From contig JAMXSV010000019.1 of assembly GCA_027559495.1 (NCBI GenBank), forward strand, positions 62,001-126,000: 64,000 nucleotides of DNA. The letters are read 5' to 3'. The translations under genes and the position numbers were made by a program. Shown here piece by piece: positions 36,581-48,281 of the stretch. The stretch comes from Aurifilum marmelostoma. Taxonomy: Eukaryota > Ascomycota > Sordariomycetes > Diaporthales > Cryphonectriaceae. Every line of letters begins with the position of its first letter. Within the stretch, counting starts at the first letter, position 1. The notes below the pieces were generated by a model. The model was not told where the DNA came from, ran no database searches, and was given only the letters and a program-made list of their open reading frames with translations.

Positions 36581-36745
36581 GGTAATTACTTGTTTTCCGT
36601 GATGCCCAATCTATGCGGTGGGCCAAGGCACCTGCGCTCACCTAGGTGGCCCCAGTCAGCCAGGTAGCCTTTCCTTCCCGTCCTTTCCTCGTCCCTTTCG
36701 GCAGCGCTTTTCCCTATGCTTATGCATTCAGTTTTCCATACAATC
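36581..36745. repeat. Diverged direct repeat, copy 1
   Basis: Begins GGTAATTACTT, includes GCTCACCTAGGTGGC, then CTTTCGGCAGCGC and ends with TTTTCCATACAA. The same ordered blocks recur about 370-380 bases downstream (copy 2). Confidence 0.65.
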
Positions 36746-36931
36746 TCCTGCCAACCTCTCCACCACCGACACCGCGACGCCAACATGCATATGCAGCAAG
36801 TTTAACATGATTTATGTAGCCGCCCGCCCTCAGAACCCCAATCACCCTGGCATTCTACGCTTGACCCCTCAGCTTTGCAATCTCATCTACTATTTCCTTG
36901 GCGTCCGGCGAGCCTTTAGAGTCCGATCCCG

Positions 36932-36953
36932 TTACCTAGGCTAGCCTAGGTAA
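36932..36953. repeat. Perfect 22-bp palindrome
   Basis: TTACCTAGGCT followed at once by its exact reverse complement, with no spacer. It sits at the junction between the two direct-repeat copies. Confidence 0.9.
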
Positions 36954-37120
36954 TTACTTCAAACTGTGCGAGGGCCAGTATCTCACGACCCTGGCCTGTG
37001 CGCTGGGACCAGGCGGCTGCCCTCACCTAGATAGCCTCTGCTAACCAGATAGCCTCTTTTCCTCTATTCTTGCCTTTCGGTAGCGCGTTTCCTACGCACA
37101 TTTGGTTTCCATACAAACGA
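36949..37120. repeat. Diverged direct repeat, copy 2
   Basis: GGTAATTACTT, then CCTCACCTAGATAGCC, CTTTCGGTAGCGC and GGTTTCCATACAA, matching copy 1 block by block, with many C/T and G/A differences. Confidence 0.65.
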
Positions 37121-37987
37121 TCTGAATGGACGCCATCACACTGAAACACATCCATTTGGATTCCAAGGCCTCATCCTTACATGTCGCGTTCTATATCAGG
37201 AAGCATCGAGCCTTTTATATAGAATGCATCGATTTCATATCCGATACAGTGACCAGCAGTCACTTCAGAGCCTAAGGTCTCTCAGACCATCATTTCTTGG
37301 TGTCCTGGCTTATCTTCAAGTTATACTCGCTGAATCATCATGTCACACCAGCTTCGACTGGGTATATGGAGACTCATGTTGCGACGAAATACCTGAAATT
37401 TGTCGAAAGACTCATAGACACGATACACCTCTTGGTGGCCCTGACGTGAGACTTTGCCAAGTGGGATTTGGCAGTGTCATATCTGGCATCAGGTGCTCGT
37501 GCAGGCATGAGTTGGCAATAGTGTGCAACGTCCTGCCCACCGAGGCTGGCATACAGGCAGACGGGTTGGTAGCAACATTAAGAACCCCAATTTTCTTTGG
37601 CCTGTTGAGACTCCCACACGATAGCTTATCGCAATACTGGCGGTCTCGGAAGAATCATGTACCCGACCGCAGATTCACGAAGGGCGATAATCATTAGGAA
37701 AAGCCCCGTCGGTCGGTTTATCGTAGACTGCTGATCCAGCAAGGTGCCTCAAGAGTCATGGGGACGTGTTCCCGCCCGCAGAGTCCCTGCCAACAGCAAT
37801 CTGAGTAGGGTGATACACGCTACCGATGGGATGATCCAGGCAGACGAGGTCTGTATGAGCTGTGGTAGTAATCTCGCAGGCTTTAGAAGGGTGCACTGCA
37901 AGAAGGCCATGGCCACCTTGTCTTTACAGCTGGCTAGATAGGCATGTAGGTGCCAGTTTGGGTAGCTGGGCATCGCAGGTGCAATGA

Positions 37988-38001
37988 CCCCCCCCCCCCC
38001 C
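37988..38001 (+). repeat. Poly-C tract (14)
   Basis: Run of 14 C. Confidence 0.9.
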
Positions 38002-39066
38002 GGTCGTAGATGAAGAACATAATTTTGGTGGCCTTGTGTCCAATGCCAATCCAAAGAATGCAACAGCTAAAAGGAGCGGCCACTCCCAGCTGACTGGAAA
38101 CGCCTAAGGCCTATATAGCTGCTTAGCATAGTCGGACTCGCACACAAAGTGTATGGGAGGATGCATAAGACAGGTGATATCGTAGATGCAGGCCGGGTAC
38201 CGAGGCAGAGCTTGCTCCTCAAATGCAAAAGGTTATAGTCAGCATAGGGGCTTTGCACACACGTGAGCAGTGGACGTTCTTCCTAGATGGGTGAATAAGC
38301 TTTGACTTAGACTCGCGTACGATCGGCGACCTAAAAGCCAGGCTCAGCCATTTTGCGCAAGAAGGGCTAGTCCGGCTCATGATTACAGTAATATGTATTT
38401 CTCTATCGTTTTACAATATGAAAGAAGTCACCCCCAGGTCTTTCAAGTCATTGACTGAGTGACCATCTTATCAACAGTCGAAGAATAATGCTAGAATGGT
38501 CATAAACACAATTTCCCATCGACTACACAATAGACCGCCATGTACTAAGCAATAATCAATAGTAAATCCTCCAGTTACAAGTGAAAAGAACACATCGCCA
38601 TCCGACGCTCACACAAGTGGATCTGTCCTCTCTACAGGGTAAGCAAGGGCGGTACGCTGTGAAGCTGTGATATTCAGCCTCAGTCTAGACTTTCCTCCCC
38701 TAGATGGGATCGGGCTCGCTATTCATCGGTACATTCATTAGAGACTCCTGTGCACAACACAATATGTCATCTGAGAAATCATATACGGAGGATCCTGTAT
38801 GCAAGAAAAATGCTCATAGGTTCGAATTCTGAAGATTCATACCAAAGTATGGATTACCCAAGTGTTGCATTAGTGTATATCCGGTATCAAAGGGTAAACA
38901 AGCAAAGACATCCGTCCCGAAATCGCAATATACAAATTCTGGGCCGGCACTATATTCCGGCCGGAAGACCAAATTTCTGCATTCTGACAGTAAATAACCT
39001 TAACGACGGCAATATAGGACGAACAAAAGCAGCAGCATTGGATTAATTACTGCGTTCCTTGCGTCT

Positions 39067-40233
39067 TCACAACGTGATGACAATCTTCTTCGCCGAAACC
39101 CCCTTCTTGCCCAACTCAAACGCTTCTTGTATCTTCTCCAGCCCTTGTCCTACGATCTGCGGCTCTGGCATTGGTACAAATCTGCCAGCAGCCAGGGCAG
39201 CAGGCAAAAAGTCACCATACACCACCCTGGCAACGTCGCCGTCGACAAGCTCTGTACCCCAGACAAATTGCACCGTGACACCCTTCATTGTCTTCTTCAC
39301 AAGCGTAGTCATCTGTGCCCATACCATCTTGGCCACAAAGGATACCATTCCGAAAGCCCCGGGTCCCATCTTTGCCGGTCCGTCCATAGACATAGACGCC
39401 ACAAACTTTCTCTCAGAGCCTTTGCAGCATGTGGCAAGTATCTCGATGCACGGTTTGATGGACGCCTCGCCGATAGCCATGGCACCGGCGCATTTTGCTC
39501 GCCGATTGGAGGTGAGCCGTTCAACAGCATGTATGATATCCTTGACGCACGTCTTGCTGCTATAGCTGAAGACTTCAGAGGCTCCAAGGCCACGAACAAT
39601 GTCGAAGTTGTGCACGCCAGCAGTTGCAATGACTCTGTAGCCTGCCGCAACGAGAAGCTGGACAGCGTTCATGCCGACTGCAGTGCTGGCACCCCACACG
39701 ACGACTACATCACCGGGAGCAGCCTTGTGAGTGTAATTCTCCACGGAAGGATGATTGAGCCCGAGATATTTGTCGCAGAAGAGTCCGGTGGCCGCTGTGC
39801 TCAGACACAGCGGCAAAACACATGCCCTCTCGTACGCCATGTCGTCTGGGATTACTGACACAGAGTTACTTCTCAGGACGACATATTCCTGGAATCCGCC
39901 CTCGGCAGCCTTCGAGGAGCGTGAGTCCATGCCCAGGGCCAGGCCGGTGACGCGTTGGCCAGGGCGGAACTGTCCCGACTTCTGCACATTTGTGCCGACC
40001 TCGACAACCTCCCCAGCCACGTCATTTCCCAGGATGAAAGGGTACTTGATCCATCCGTACATCATGTCGCCCACCTCTTGCTTCATCCAGTCAATTAGAT
40101 TCATGGCGATTGCATGAGCTCGAACCACGACCTGGTCGGGCCCAGGTGGCGTGTACGGAGCGGATGAGATCGAAAGCGGACCCTTGGCCTTCGTGATCCA
40201 GGCGGCATGGTTCTCTGGCTTTTTTGTGGCCAT
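39067..40233 (-). CDS. Zinc-type MDR oxidoreductase, toxD/trans-enoyl-reductase-like
   Basis: Single exon, 388 residues. Medium-chain dehydrogenase/reductase: the GroES-like N-terminal part carries GNDVAGEVVEVG (residues 69-80), and the Rossmann NAD(P)H site reads VVVVWGASTAVG (176-187), as in the fungal toxD/LovC-like group rather than classical alcohol dehydrogenases; catalytic-zinc cysteine ligands are not apparent. Such enzymes reduce double bonds, either as stand-alone enoyl reductases of polyketide pathways or as quinone/enone reductases. No polyketide synthase or other biosynthetic gene is present in this window, so a cluster role is not supported here. The C-terminus (GVSAKKIVITL) is the usual family end, so the gene is complete. 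The likely start follows a standard context, and upstream sequence is promoter-like. Confidence 0.88.
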   Translation of the reverse strand: MATKKPENHAAWITKAKGPLSISSAPYTPPGPDQVVVRAHAIAMNLIDWMKQEVGDMMYGWIKYPFILGNDVAGEVVEVGTNVQKSGQFRPGQRVTGLALGMDSRSSKAAEGGFQEYVVLRSNSVSVIPDDMAYERACVLPLCLSTAATGLFCDKYLGLNHPSVENYTHKAAPGDVVVVWGASTAVGMNAVQLLVAAGYRVIATAGVHNFDIVRGLGASEVFSYSSKTCVKDIIHAVERLTSNRRAKCAGAMAIGEASIKPCIEILATCCKGSERKFVASMSMDGPAKMGPGAFGMVSFVAKMVWAQMTTLVKKTMKGVTVQFVWGTELVDGDVARVVYGDFLPAALAAGRFVPMPEPQIVGQGLEKIQEAFELGKKGVSAKKIVITL

Positions 40234-42311
40234 CTTTGGCTTGTCGAGGACGGAAATTCTCTATGAAAGTCCTGAGTCTGAGGTCAACCGTGATAACGAG
40301 GTAAGCTTTCTTGTCGAGTGAATATATTGGTCAAAGGCGTAGTAAGTCTTAGTCAATGGGGATTTGAAAGGGCACCCAGCAGCGGCGCTCAGGTGCACGA
40401 GTGAGAAGTACGAACAGACAGGCGTAATTGAGACAGTTTCAGCAACAAGGCCGCCTTTGGCTTATGCCGATGGGCGGACCAAGTCGTCAATCTTATATTT
40501 CTTGCTCGCGGGGAACTTCGCGAAGTAATATGAATACGAATTGGGGACTAGTGCCAGCCTTAATCCTCCCCAACGATGAGAGGCTACATTTCATTTCCCG
40601 TAGACAACGTTCACAAGAACATGGCGATCAGTCTCAGATGAACCTATGAAATGCGGTTTGTCCGGTTGCGAATGCGACATAAGCTTATTTTCGGACAATC
40701 TAATGCGCCACGCCTAGCCAGTCGCGGCCCTGTTGCACACCAGACAGCGGACATAGCGGCATTAACCACTGAGAACCAGCCCAATATCTACCGGGATTAC
40801 TGGACCTCAGGTTACACAACCCGTACGAAACAATGCTTATATACGAACCTGGGTTAGACTCGTGGCGCCGCCAGCCTCCTAGCTGACATAGATTTCTTCC
40901 TTTGTTATCTCGGAATGTGGCTAGAATGTTGGCTCGGGACAATGTCAGCGTTCAGACCTTACCGTCATCATCTTCATAGACAAAGTCAGGCAAATTAGTT
41001 CCCACAGTGCATTTCTTAGCAGGCAAGCTTGTCTCTTTATAGTATCTTACAGCCCTCATTCTCAAGTGTGCTCTGTTTATCGGGCCCGCGCAGCGCGTTT
41101 ATTACGGCACTGAAGCTTGGATATTAATTGTACGGAGAAACTTGGCGTTTGGGGCCACAAGCTGCAACCGTGGCTTGATAATCGAAGTTGATGGCGTATT
41201 TTATTGACAGTAAGAAGCCCAGTTTGATACAAGAAATGATACTTCGAGGTCAATAGCAGTGCGAGGTTTACCATCTTTATATATTCAAGCAAAAGATAAT
41301 CTGACACACGTGGATGACCCGATCAATAATCCATGGTCGGTCTTAGGCTGTAATGGACTGATTGACGCTCGGGTGTTGCCCTTCAGAATTCATCCTAAAC
41401 ATGTATCAGTCTATGAAAAGAATCTTGCTTCTCCATCCCTAATGGTTCTTTCAGGTATCACACTTGCTTCTGTTGCCGACTCCTGGTGACCTTTAAGCCT
41501 ACGTCCCGTATGATGGATATTCTTCCGAGCTTCGCGCTGTCGACACATTTCCCACAGATGTCCCGGATCCTCGGCAAGGTTATGCAGATAGGGAGGGATT
41601 GCCAACTTCTTATGGATTGACGACTCGTCATATATTATTGCGCCTCCATCGTTCTATACACTCTCGCGGGGCTCTTTCCTTCTAGGCCAGATTCTCAACA
41701 GCTTTCCACCGACCGCCAAACAGCCCAAGACGCTCGAATGAGAATGAAAAAAGAAAAGAAACAAAGAATACGAGAGCCTTGAAAGATATGCCAAATGCAT
41801 ATCATGAACATCAGCCAGGTGTATTGAAGAAGAACGATGACATCCCCCCAACGATCACCATAACATTGCAAAGATAAATCGCACTTCATATCTATGTCTC
41901 AACATATTTACCACGCGGCTGGTCCATGTGCCAGCGCACTTCAATTGCCGTGATACTTGCCTATTTCCTGACTGGAGAGAGGATCTCGACCTCGTGGATT
42001 TCGATCACGTAAGGCAATCAATAGAGATCTGTTGATAAAGGTCTCTCAGATTTGAGCACTCCCTTGACCATCTAGTTGAGGTGCCGTGTCGGAGAGGTGG
42101 TGTTATTACCTGTGTCGAGGCGCGAACCCCCGGTCCATGATATCAGGCTGCCAGCCAACCTGATCTCTTTGAGATTTTTAGATGTTCTATTCTACCTTTT
42201 CATGTTTAGCCATTTGCATCTACCTTAACCTTCTCACCGACGTGCGGGTTTACTATACCTGCATTGTGACTAACATCAAGCTGGTGTAAAGTTTGGAGGA
42301 GTCCTGAAGCT
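40234..42311. other. Intergenic region
   Basis: No supported gene. Short frames are unremarkable. A tRNA-like foldback near 41945-42017 was considered and rejected. Confidence 0.55.
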
Positions 42312-42933
42312 ATGTCAGAGCCACAGGACGACAATCTTGAACAACACGGTACCGACCATCTCACAGGGACTCAGACCCACAACAGGTATCTCGATATCCA
42401 GTTTCTGTTGACTTTTATGGTGTCACTTATCGAGATTGCAGCAGAGTTTCGACACCTGAGGTTTGCGCCGGGAGACATGCAACCTCGACAACATCAATTT
42501 CAGCACTGGAAGATTCTATACAGATTACAGATGGTCACAAATGATTTCTGGTTATTCAAAAGGGCCATATTCACATGATTCAGGCTACTACTTGATTAAA
42601 ATATTCATTCTGATAGATTGGGGCGTTGTGTAGACTATGAGAGCGTTGGCTTCGGATGCGAGACGCATATAGTCCGATTCTACGAAGCCGTTAGTAACAT
42701 TACTGGGGTAAAATTGTATCTTGTAATTAATTTATATCCACAACTGTGACTTGCAGGAGCTTGAGGGCGTCTGGTCAGACCTCCGTTACGATTCAGAGCA
42801 CGGGTATCTGCTGGTAGGACGCTACGGCTTATTCACGACTACTGAAATCCTAAATACTACTTTAATACTGTATAGCACTCGTATTGCTAACTTCAGTTGC
42901 CGATCACAAATCACACGCGGAAGCAGGGTGTGA
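42312..42933 (+). CDS. Possible short multi-exon gene or gene fragment, unknown family
   Basis: The best evidence is a junction: a frame at about 42617-42707 (VDYESVGFGCETHIVRFYEA) ends at GTAAAA 42708, and after a 49-nt intron-like segment ending TTGCAG (42756) continues in the same phase as ELEGVWSDLRYDSEHGYLLV to a stop at 42931-42933. The joined peptide has the composition of real protein. An open frame of 88 codons at 42312-42578 lies just upstream and may be an earlier exon, but I could not place the connecting intron. No domain recognised. It could be a pseudogene fragment. Confidence 0.35.
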
Positions 42934-43432
42934 AGCAAACTGACCTCACTTCTTGAGCTTTGTACCACGAGTTCTGAACTAGAGTATCAAATGACGCATG
43001 ATAAGACGCTGTGACATATGAAGTAGAATAGCCGCGAAACCTCGAGTCTCTCGTACACTTGATAAGCTGCACATTCTCTTGCTGCCTATTCACACCCTCC
43101 AACACCGCCTCATCAGTGCACCGCAAAAGTACACACTTAACATACAAAGTGACGTAGGGGCGATCTATGCATGAGCATGGTGCTCCGCACCCGCATGCGC
43201 AACAATGCGGTAGTCCTGTCTCTTTGTGAACGGTTTGTTGTCAGCACTATTCAAAAATAGGCAGCTCGTGACCAGTCCCTCTATGCCGACATATCCGACT
43301 AGGCTTGCGAGTTTAAATTTTAGATGACTATATACACTTAGTAGAAGACGTCTTCGAGGGCAAGTAAAACATTTCCGATATTGCTATAATATCATTCTCA
43401 GCGTCGAGACAACGTTCAAATCGGAAGAGAGC
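42934..43432. other. Upstream region of the amino acid transporter
   Basis: No gene seen; probable promoter and 5' leader of the transporter. From here to the end of the window genes are closely packed. Confidence 0.5.
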
Positions 43433-45345
43433 ATGGCTTCGGAGGATGAGAAGGCAGTGTCAAACTCCCCGCCTTCCGACGGACCACCACAGGCTGGGGA
43501 GGTGGTCCTATCCAGCGATACGGGCTACATCAGACCCCAGGCGCGAAAGCTGCATGATCCAGACGTCACTTTCGAGGAGTATCGCTACTACGCGCTTCAG
43601 ACGCGGGAGCTGGAGAGAGCCGAGCCCAAACCCAAGACCAGCTGGCGAGAAATCATCTTGCGCAAGAAACCCGAAGTTGAGGGGCAGGAAGAAGTCGGCG
43701 ATATCACATCCAGCAATCTGAACTTCTCCAATCGCGCCAACCGCCTGGAGATTACCGACGAGGAATGGACAAACGCCTCGCGAGCATTTCGAACAGCGTC
43801 CGCCGGCGCCTGCTTCTACCTTATCACGACTGACATCCTCGGACCGTATGGAGTTGGCTTCGCCATGGGCGCTCTTGGCTGGATGCCAGGCATTCTTCTG
43901 TACACTGTTTTTGGGTTCATGGTTGGCTACAGTGGGTACCTGCTCTGGCATATCTTCCTGGGGCTCGACTCCTATCAATTTCCAATGAGAAACTTTGGCG
44001 ACCTTGGTTTTCGTCTGTACGGTGGATGGGCACGACATACCCTTAACGTCCTCCAGGCTCTCGCTCTGCTCCTCATTCTGGGTCAGGTGACCATACAGAA
44101 CGGCCAGGCACTGTCCCAGGTTTCCAAATTCAGGATCTGCTACGCCGTCTGTCCCATCATCTTCATTGGCGCCGGATTCGCCCTGGGTCAGGTTCGCACG
44201 CTGCGCCGATTTGGACTCATCGCCAACCTAGCTATATGGTTGAACCTACTAGTCATCTTCATCACGATGGGCATCATGGCTCACAGCCCGCCCAACTTTG
44301 CTATCTCCGTTCTGGGCTCAGCAGGGGCCCTCGTCGACCCGGACTCGATCACTCCAGATGCGGATGGCAATTATCCTGCAGTCATGCACTATAGCTACCT
44401 TCCAGATCCCAGCAGCCTGACTGGCTCTCTGAACGGTCTCATGTCTGGTGTTCTTGCATATGGGGGTGCTCAGCTTTTCATTGAGTTCATGGCAGAGATG
44501 CGCAGACCAAATGACTTTCTGAAAGCCATGTGGGGTGCGCAATTCTTCATCTACAGTGTATACAGTGAGTATTGATCTTGTATACCATCCAAGGCACAGG
44601 TGAATTGTCCTAATACTTGGCAGTGATTTACGGCTGCTATGTCTACTACTACCAAGGACAGTATGCATACCAAATTTCCTACCAAGGCGTATCTACGTAT
44701 GGCTTCCAGACTGCTGGCAACATGCTTGCATTCATCAGTGGCCTCATTGCTGCTGCGCTGTATGGCAATATCGGCATAAAGGTCTTTTACAATAACGTCC
44801 TGATGGATCTGCTCTCGGCTCCGCCACTCACGACCAGGTCTGGCAAGATACTCTGGGCCATTATTGTTCCCATCTGGTGGTCTATTGCGTATATAATTGC
44901 GGCGGCCATTCCGGATTACTTTGGCTTCGTATCCGTCATCTCGTCAGCCACGCTTCTGGAGTTCACTTATTGCTTCCCACCCATGCTAGCATTGGCCTAC
45001 GATATACAACTGAACGCCATCGTTGAGGGCGAGGGTTTTGACCCTGCGACGGGAGCAGTTGTTCGCAAAGACAAGGGCTTGAAACGCTGGGCTCGAGGGT
45101 TTACTCGCGGGAGGTGGTGGCTCAACATCCTGCATCTGCTGTATGCCGGCGGGGCTTGGGCCACGGCTGGCCTTGGTCTCTACGCTGCTATCGAAGGTGA
45201 GTCTTGTTTGGAAGATATTTGACCACATCGTCAGCTGCATGACGAAGAACTTTGCTGACTTGACTGAACAGGCATGATCGAGGCGTTTGAGAACCCTCAG
45301 CTGAACTCCTTCACATGCACCTCGCCATTGAATCTCAATGCGTGA
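43433..45345 (+). CDS. Amino acid transporter of the AAAP family (N. crassa mtr-like)
   Basis: Exons 43433-44564, 44624-45196 and 45272-45345 give 592 residues. After a ~115-residue hydrophilic N-terminus come about 11 hydrophobic helices; the first (AFRTASAGACFYLITTDILGPYGVGFAMG) has the unwound-helix pattern of Aa_trans (AAAP/AVT-like) transporters, which move neutral or aromatic amino acids with protons, usually at the plasma membrane. Other helices include LNVLQALALLLILGQVTIQNG and WWSIAYIIAAAIPDYFGFVSV. Intron 1 (59 nt) splits the Met codon in SVYMIYGCYVYYYQ; intron 2 (75 nt) lies just before the C-terminal 25 residues. The N-terminus is longer than in most relatives and Glu/Pro-rich, and may be a regulatory tail. 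Substrate not deducible. Confidence 0.88.
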
Positions 45346-46552
45346 TTCGCAATAATCAGCTGGGCATAAAAGGCCATTAATCATACTTGTAATTGCAGTG
45401 CTTTGATGGCTGAGTACTGCATCAAGAGAAAGGATACTATAGCCTAGAGGATAGCGTGGCCTAGAATTATGACTCTTCTGTATTGAAGAGGTTCGGGGGG
45501 AATCTCAGTCATCATACCACTTCATGGAGCTTGGACAGAATATGGCTATAACCAAGCAACTTTGGAAACCAAGGAATCAGCAATCCCGAGTGAACCAACT
45601 CATTGCCCTCTTCGTTTCCCCAGCAATATTCAGTGAAAACATCCGAAAGAAATGGATCTTCATTTATTGACCATCCCCGATAGTCCTTCGCCAGCAAGAT
45701 GGTGTTCATTACTTAAGTAGACGTATGCTATTAATTTTCATGTGAATGTTTCCATCGTTGGATGCAAATAGGCCGATTTCCAGATCGGCATGACCTACTG
45801 AGGAGAGGCGATTGCAAACATTATTCTATAAGTAAGGGGGACTATTTTGTTTTAATATTATCATCCATCCATCCAGGGCTGATAGGAAGTGCTACAGGAG
45901 ATTATTCTTCATCCAAGACAATGACTGAGGGTGGTGTATGATATACACACGCCCCTGGGGTGTGTTTCAGACGCGTCAAGAGTCTAGCGTACATTGACCC
46001 CTGTCAGCATTCCACCAAAATTACGTCGTCGCAGGTCAACAAAGGGAAAGCTGCTTCTACTATGTACACGCTCTTCTCTGCCTTTGGCAATCCAGTGGTC
46101 GGTTTCCACTATGCGCTTAGCTTGCCAACAAAACAAGAATAATCATCTTCACCTGACTTCTGACTTCCCCTGGATCTATCAAGCCGCACTGGACCTTTTT
46201 TCCTTTCCTCCTCTCTTGCTCCTAGTTGCCACCCCACCCGCAGGTCCCCGTCAGGTCCATCCGGATTGAATCCAGGATACCCCGCCATCCCCACTACCCG
46301 ATCTACCTGCCGACAGCAGCCCAGAATCAAGGAAGCTTCTAGCCTTGTGCAGCCTTGCTTCCGTTGCTCTCCCTCGCATCGAATTCTCTACCCTACACTA
46401 TCCTATCCTGTCACCTTCGCAACAGACGACCATTCCCTTGTAGCCGCTGAGCGCGTCGACAGTCTTTGAGTCTCCTGACCTTGAGACGATCAGCCTATTC
46501 GCCACCTTCAACAGCACTCCCGATCCCCCACCTTCGAACCGCATCTCTCGAG
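45346..46552. promoter_or_regulatory. Upstream region of trehalose-6-phosphate synthase with CCCCT elements
   Basis: Four copies of the stress-response core CCCCT occur upstream of the TPS1 start: 45952-45956, 45998-46002 and 46167-46171 on the plus strand, and one on the minus strand near 45835-45839. The first sits in a near-palindrome, CACGCCCCTGGGGTGTG (45948-45964). In yeast, Msn2/4 bind this core upstream of trehalose genes; whether the sites act here is inference. A C/T-rich leader (about 46180-46550) precedes the ATG. Confidence 0.45.
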
Positions 46553-48281
46553 ATGGCAGGCGAGGAGACCAACCTCAATGATGGCAGCCGTCTGCTCATC
46601 ATATCCAATCGTCTTCCCTTGACCATCAAGCGCACTGAGGATGGCCAATACAACTTTTCAATGTCCTCAGGTGGTCTAGTCACGGGCCTGAGTGGTCTGT
46701 CCAAGACGATGACCTACGAGTGGTACGGATGGCCTGGGTTGCAGGTTCCAGATGCAGAGGTCGATCTTATGAGGGAGAGGCTCAAGAAGGAATGCGACGC
46801 TCACCCAGTCTTTGTCGATGACGACCTCGCCGACAAGCACTACAATGGCTTTTCCAGTACGCCCAACCATCCTCCCCGCCCCCCTCCCCCCCCTTGCTTA
46901 TTTCCCATGAACTCTCCCAGGCACGTCGTGGACGCTTCCCCCCCCACCCCCCTCTCCCCCGGTACTAACTGCTACTCTTCCTCCTCCAGATGAGATCCTA
47001 TGGCCCCTCTTCCACTACCACCCCGGCGAGATCACCTTTGACGAGTCCGCATGGGCTGCCTACCATGAGGTCAACCAACTCTTCGCCAAGACCGTCGCCG
47101 CAGATGTTCAGGACGGCGACATGATCTGGGTCCACGACTACCACCTCATGCTTCTCCCCCAGATGCTGCGCGAGCTGATCGGCGAGTCCAAGAAGAATGT
47201 CAAGATCGGCTTCTTCCTACACACCCCCTTCCCCTCCTCCGAGGTCTACAGGATCGTTCCCATCCGCGAGGCTCTGCTATACGGCGTTCTTCACTGCGAC
47301 CTGATCGGTTTCCACACCTACGACTACGCCCGACACTTCCTCTCCTCCTGCAGTCGAATCCTTTCCACGCCTACCACTCCCAACGGCGTCGAGTTCAACG
47401 GCAAATTCGTCACCGTGGGCGCATTCCCCATCGGTATCGACCCCGAGAAGTTTGTCGAGGGACTGAAGCAGCCCAAGGTGCAGGAGCGCATCGCGGCTCT
47501 GTCTCGCAAGTTCGAGGGTGTCAAGCTGATTGTTGGCGTCGATCGGCTCGACTACATCAAGGGTGTGCCACAGAAATTGCACGCGCTCGAGGTCTTCCTG
47601 ACCGAGCACCCCGAGTGGATTGGCAAGATTGTGCTGGTGCAGGTGGCCGTGCCATCCCGTCAGGACGTCGAGGAGTACCAGAACCTCCGAGCCGTGGTGA
47701 ATGAGCTGGTCGGCCGGATCAATGGCCGCTTTGGTACCATCGAGTTTATGCCTATCCACTTTCTACACCAGTCCGTCAGCTTCGATGAGCTGACTGCCCT
47801 CTATGCCGTCAGCGACGTGTGCTTCGTCACCTCGACGCGCGATGGCATGAACCTGGTCTCGTACGAGTACATCGCCACCCAGCGCGAGCGCCACGGCTCT
47901 CTGGTCCTGTCTGAGTTTACTGGCGCCGCTCAGTCGCTCTCTGGCAGTCTGATCGTCAACCCCTGGAACACCGAAGACATGGCTAACGCCATTCACGAGG
48001 CCGTCACCATGAGCGCAGAGCAGCGTGAGGCGAACTACAAGAAGCTGGAGAAGTACGTTTTCAAGTACACGAGCGCCTGGTGGGGCAAGCAATTTGTCAC
48101 TGAGATGAAGAGACTCGACGCCAATGCGGGTGCGGGGAACGGGATTGGCAACGGTCCACCAAAGATTCCGCTCAAGGATAAGGTCGGCAGTGCTATCAGG
48201 ACCGCCGTAGATGCCGTAACGGGCCAGGACGATAAAGTGGACGACCAGACTGGGAGGGCCGATGGGAATGCTACTGCATAG
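46553..48281 (+). CDS. TPS1: Alpha,alpha-trehalose-phosphate synthase (UDP-forming)
   Basis: Joins UDP-glucose and glucose-6-phosphate to trehalose-6-phosphate, the first step of trehalose synthesis, and the product also restrains glycolysis. Exons 46553-46856 and 46991-48281 by family homology, with the acceptor AG at 46988-46989 so that exon 2 begins at 46990; the 133-nt intron is C-rich and the product is 531 residues, close to the fungal norm. GT20 glycosyltransferase motifs in order: IISNRLPLTIKR near residue 16, SGGLVTGLSG, WYGWPG, WVHDYHLMLLP, FFLHTPFPSSEVYR, VDRLDYIKG and RDGMNLVSYEY. There is no phosphatase domain, so this is the synthase subunit alone. The last ~50 residues (after the YTSAWWG stretch) are Gly/Asn/Asp-rich and variable. 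Cytosolic. Confidence 0.97.

Larger units (their letters stand above)
35633..39066. other. Gene-poor region with diverged direct repeats
   Basis: No supported gene. Open frames such as 37224-37697 (157 codons, plus) and 37749-38063 (minus) show no family motif and no convincing splice context. The region contains a diverged direct repeat (36581-36745 and 36949-37120), a perfect palindrome (36932-36953) and a C14 tract (37988-38001), all listed separately. Composition is mixed, not as TA-rich as the transposon block. Confidence 0.5.

Noticed and set aside
37224..37697. 157-codon open frame
   Set aside because: No recognisable motif, no splice context and no domain; composition does not resemble the neighbouring real genes.
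39067..40233. Biosynthetic gene cluster around the toxD-like reductase
   Set aside because: No polyketide or peptide synthase, P450 or cluster regulator lies nearby; the FAD monooxygenase is 34 kb away beyond the transposon block.
41945..42017. tRNA-like foldback with ATTGCC at the start, GGCAAT at the end and a TTCGAT loop
   Set aside because: The D-arm A-box is missing, the spacing between T-arm and acceptor end is wrong, and the anticodon stem does not form.
42060..42145. B-box-like GGGTTCGCGCC on the minus strand
   Set aside because: No matching A-box or acceptor stem at tRNA distance.
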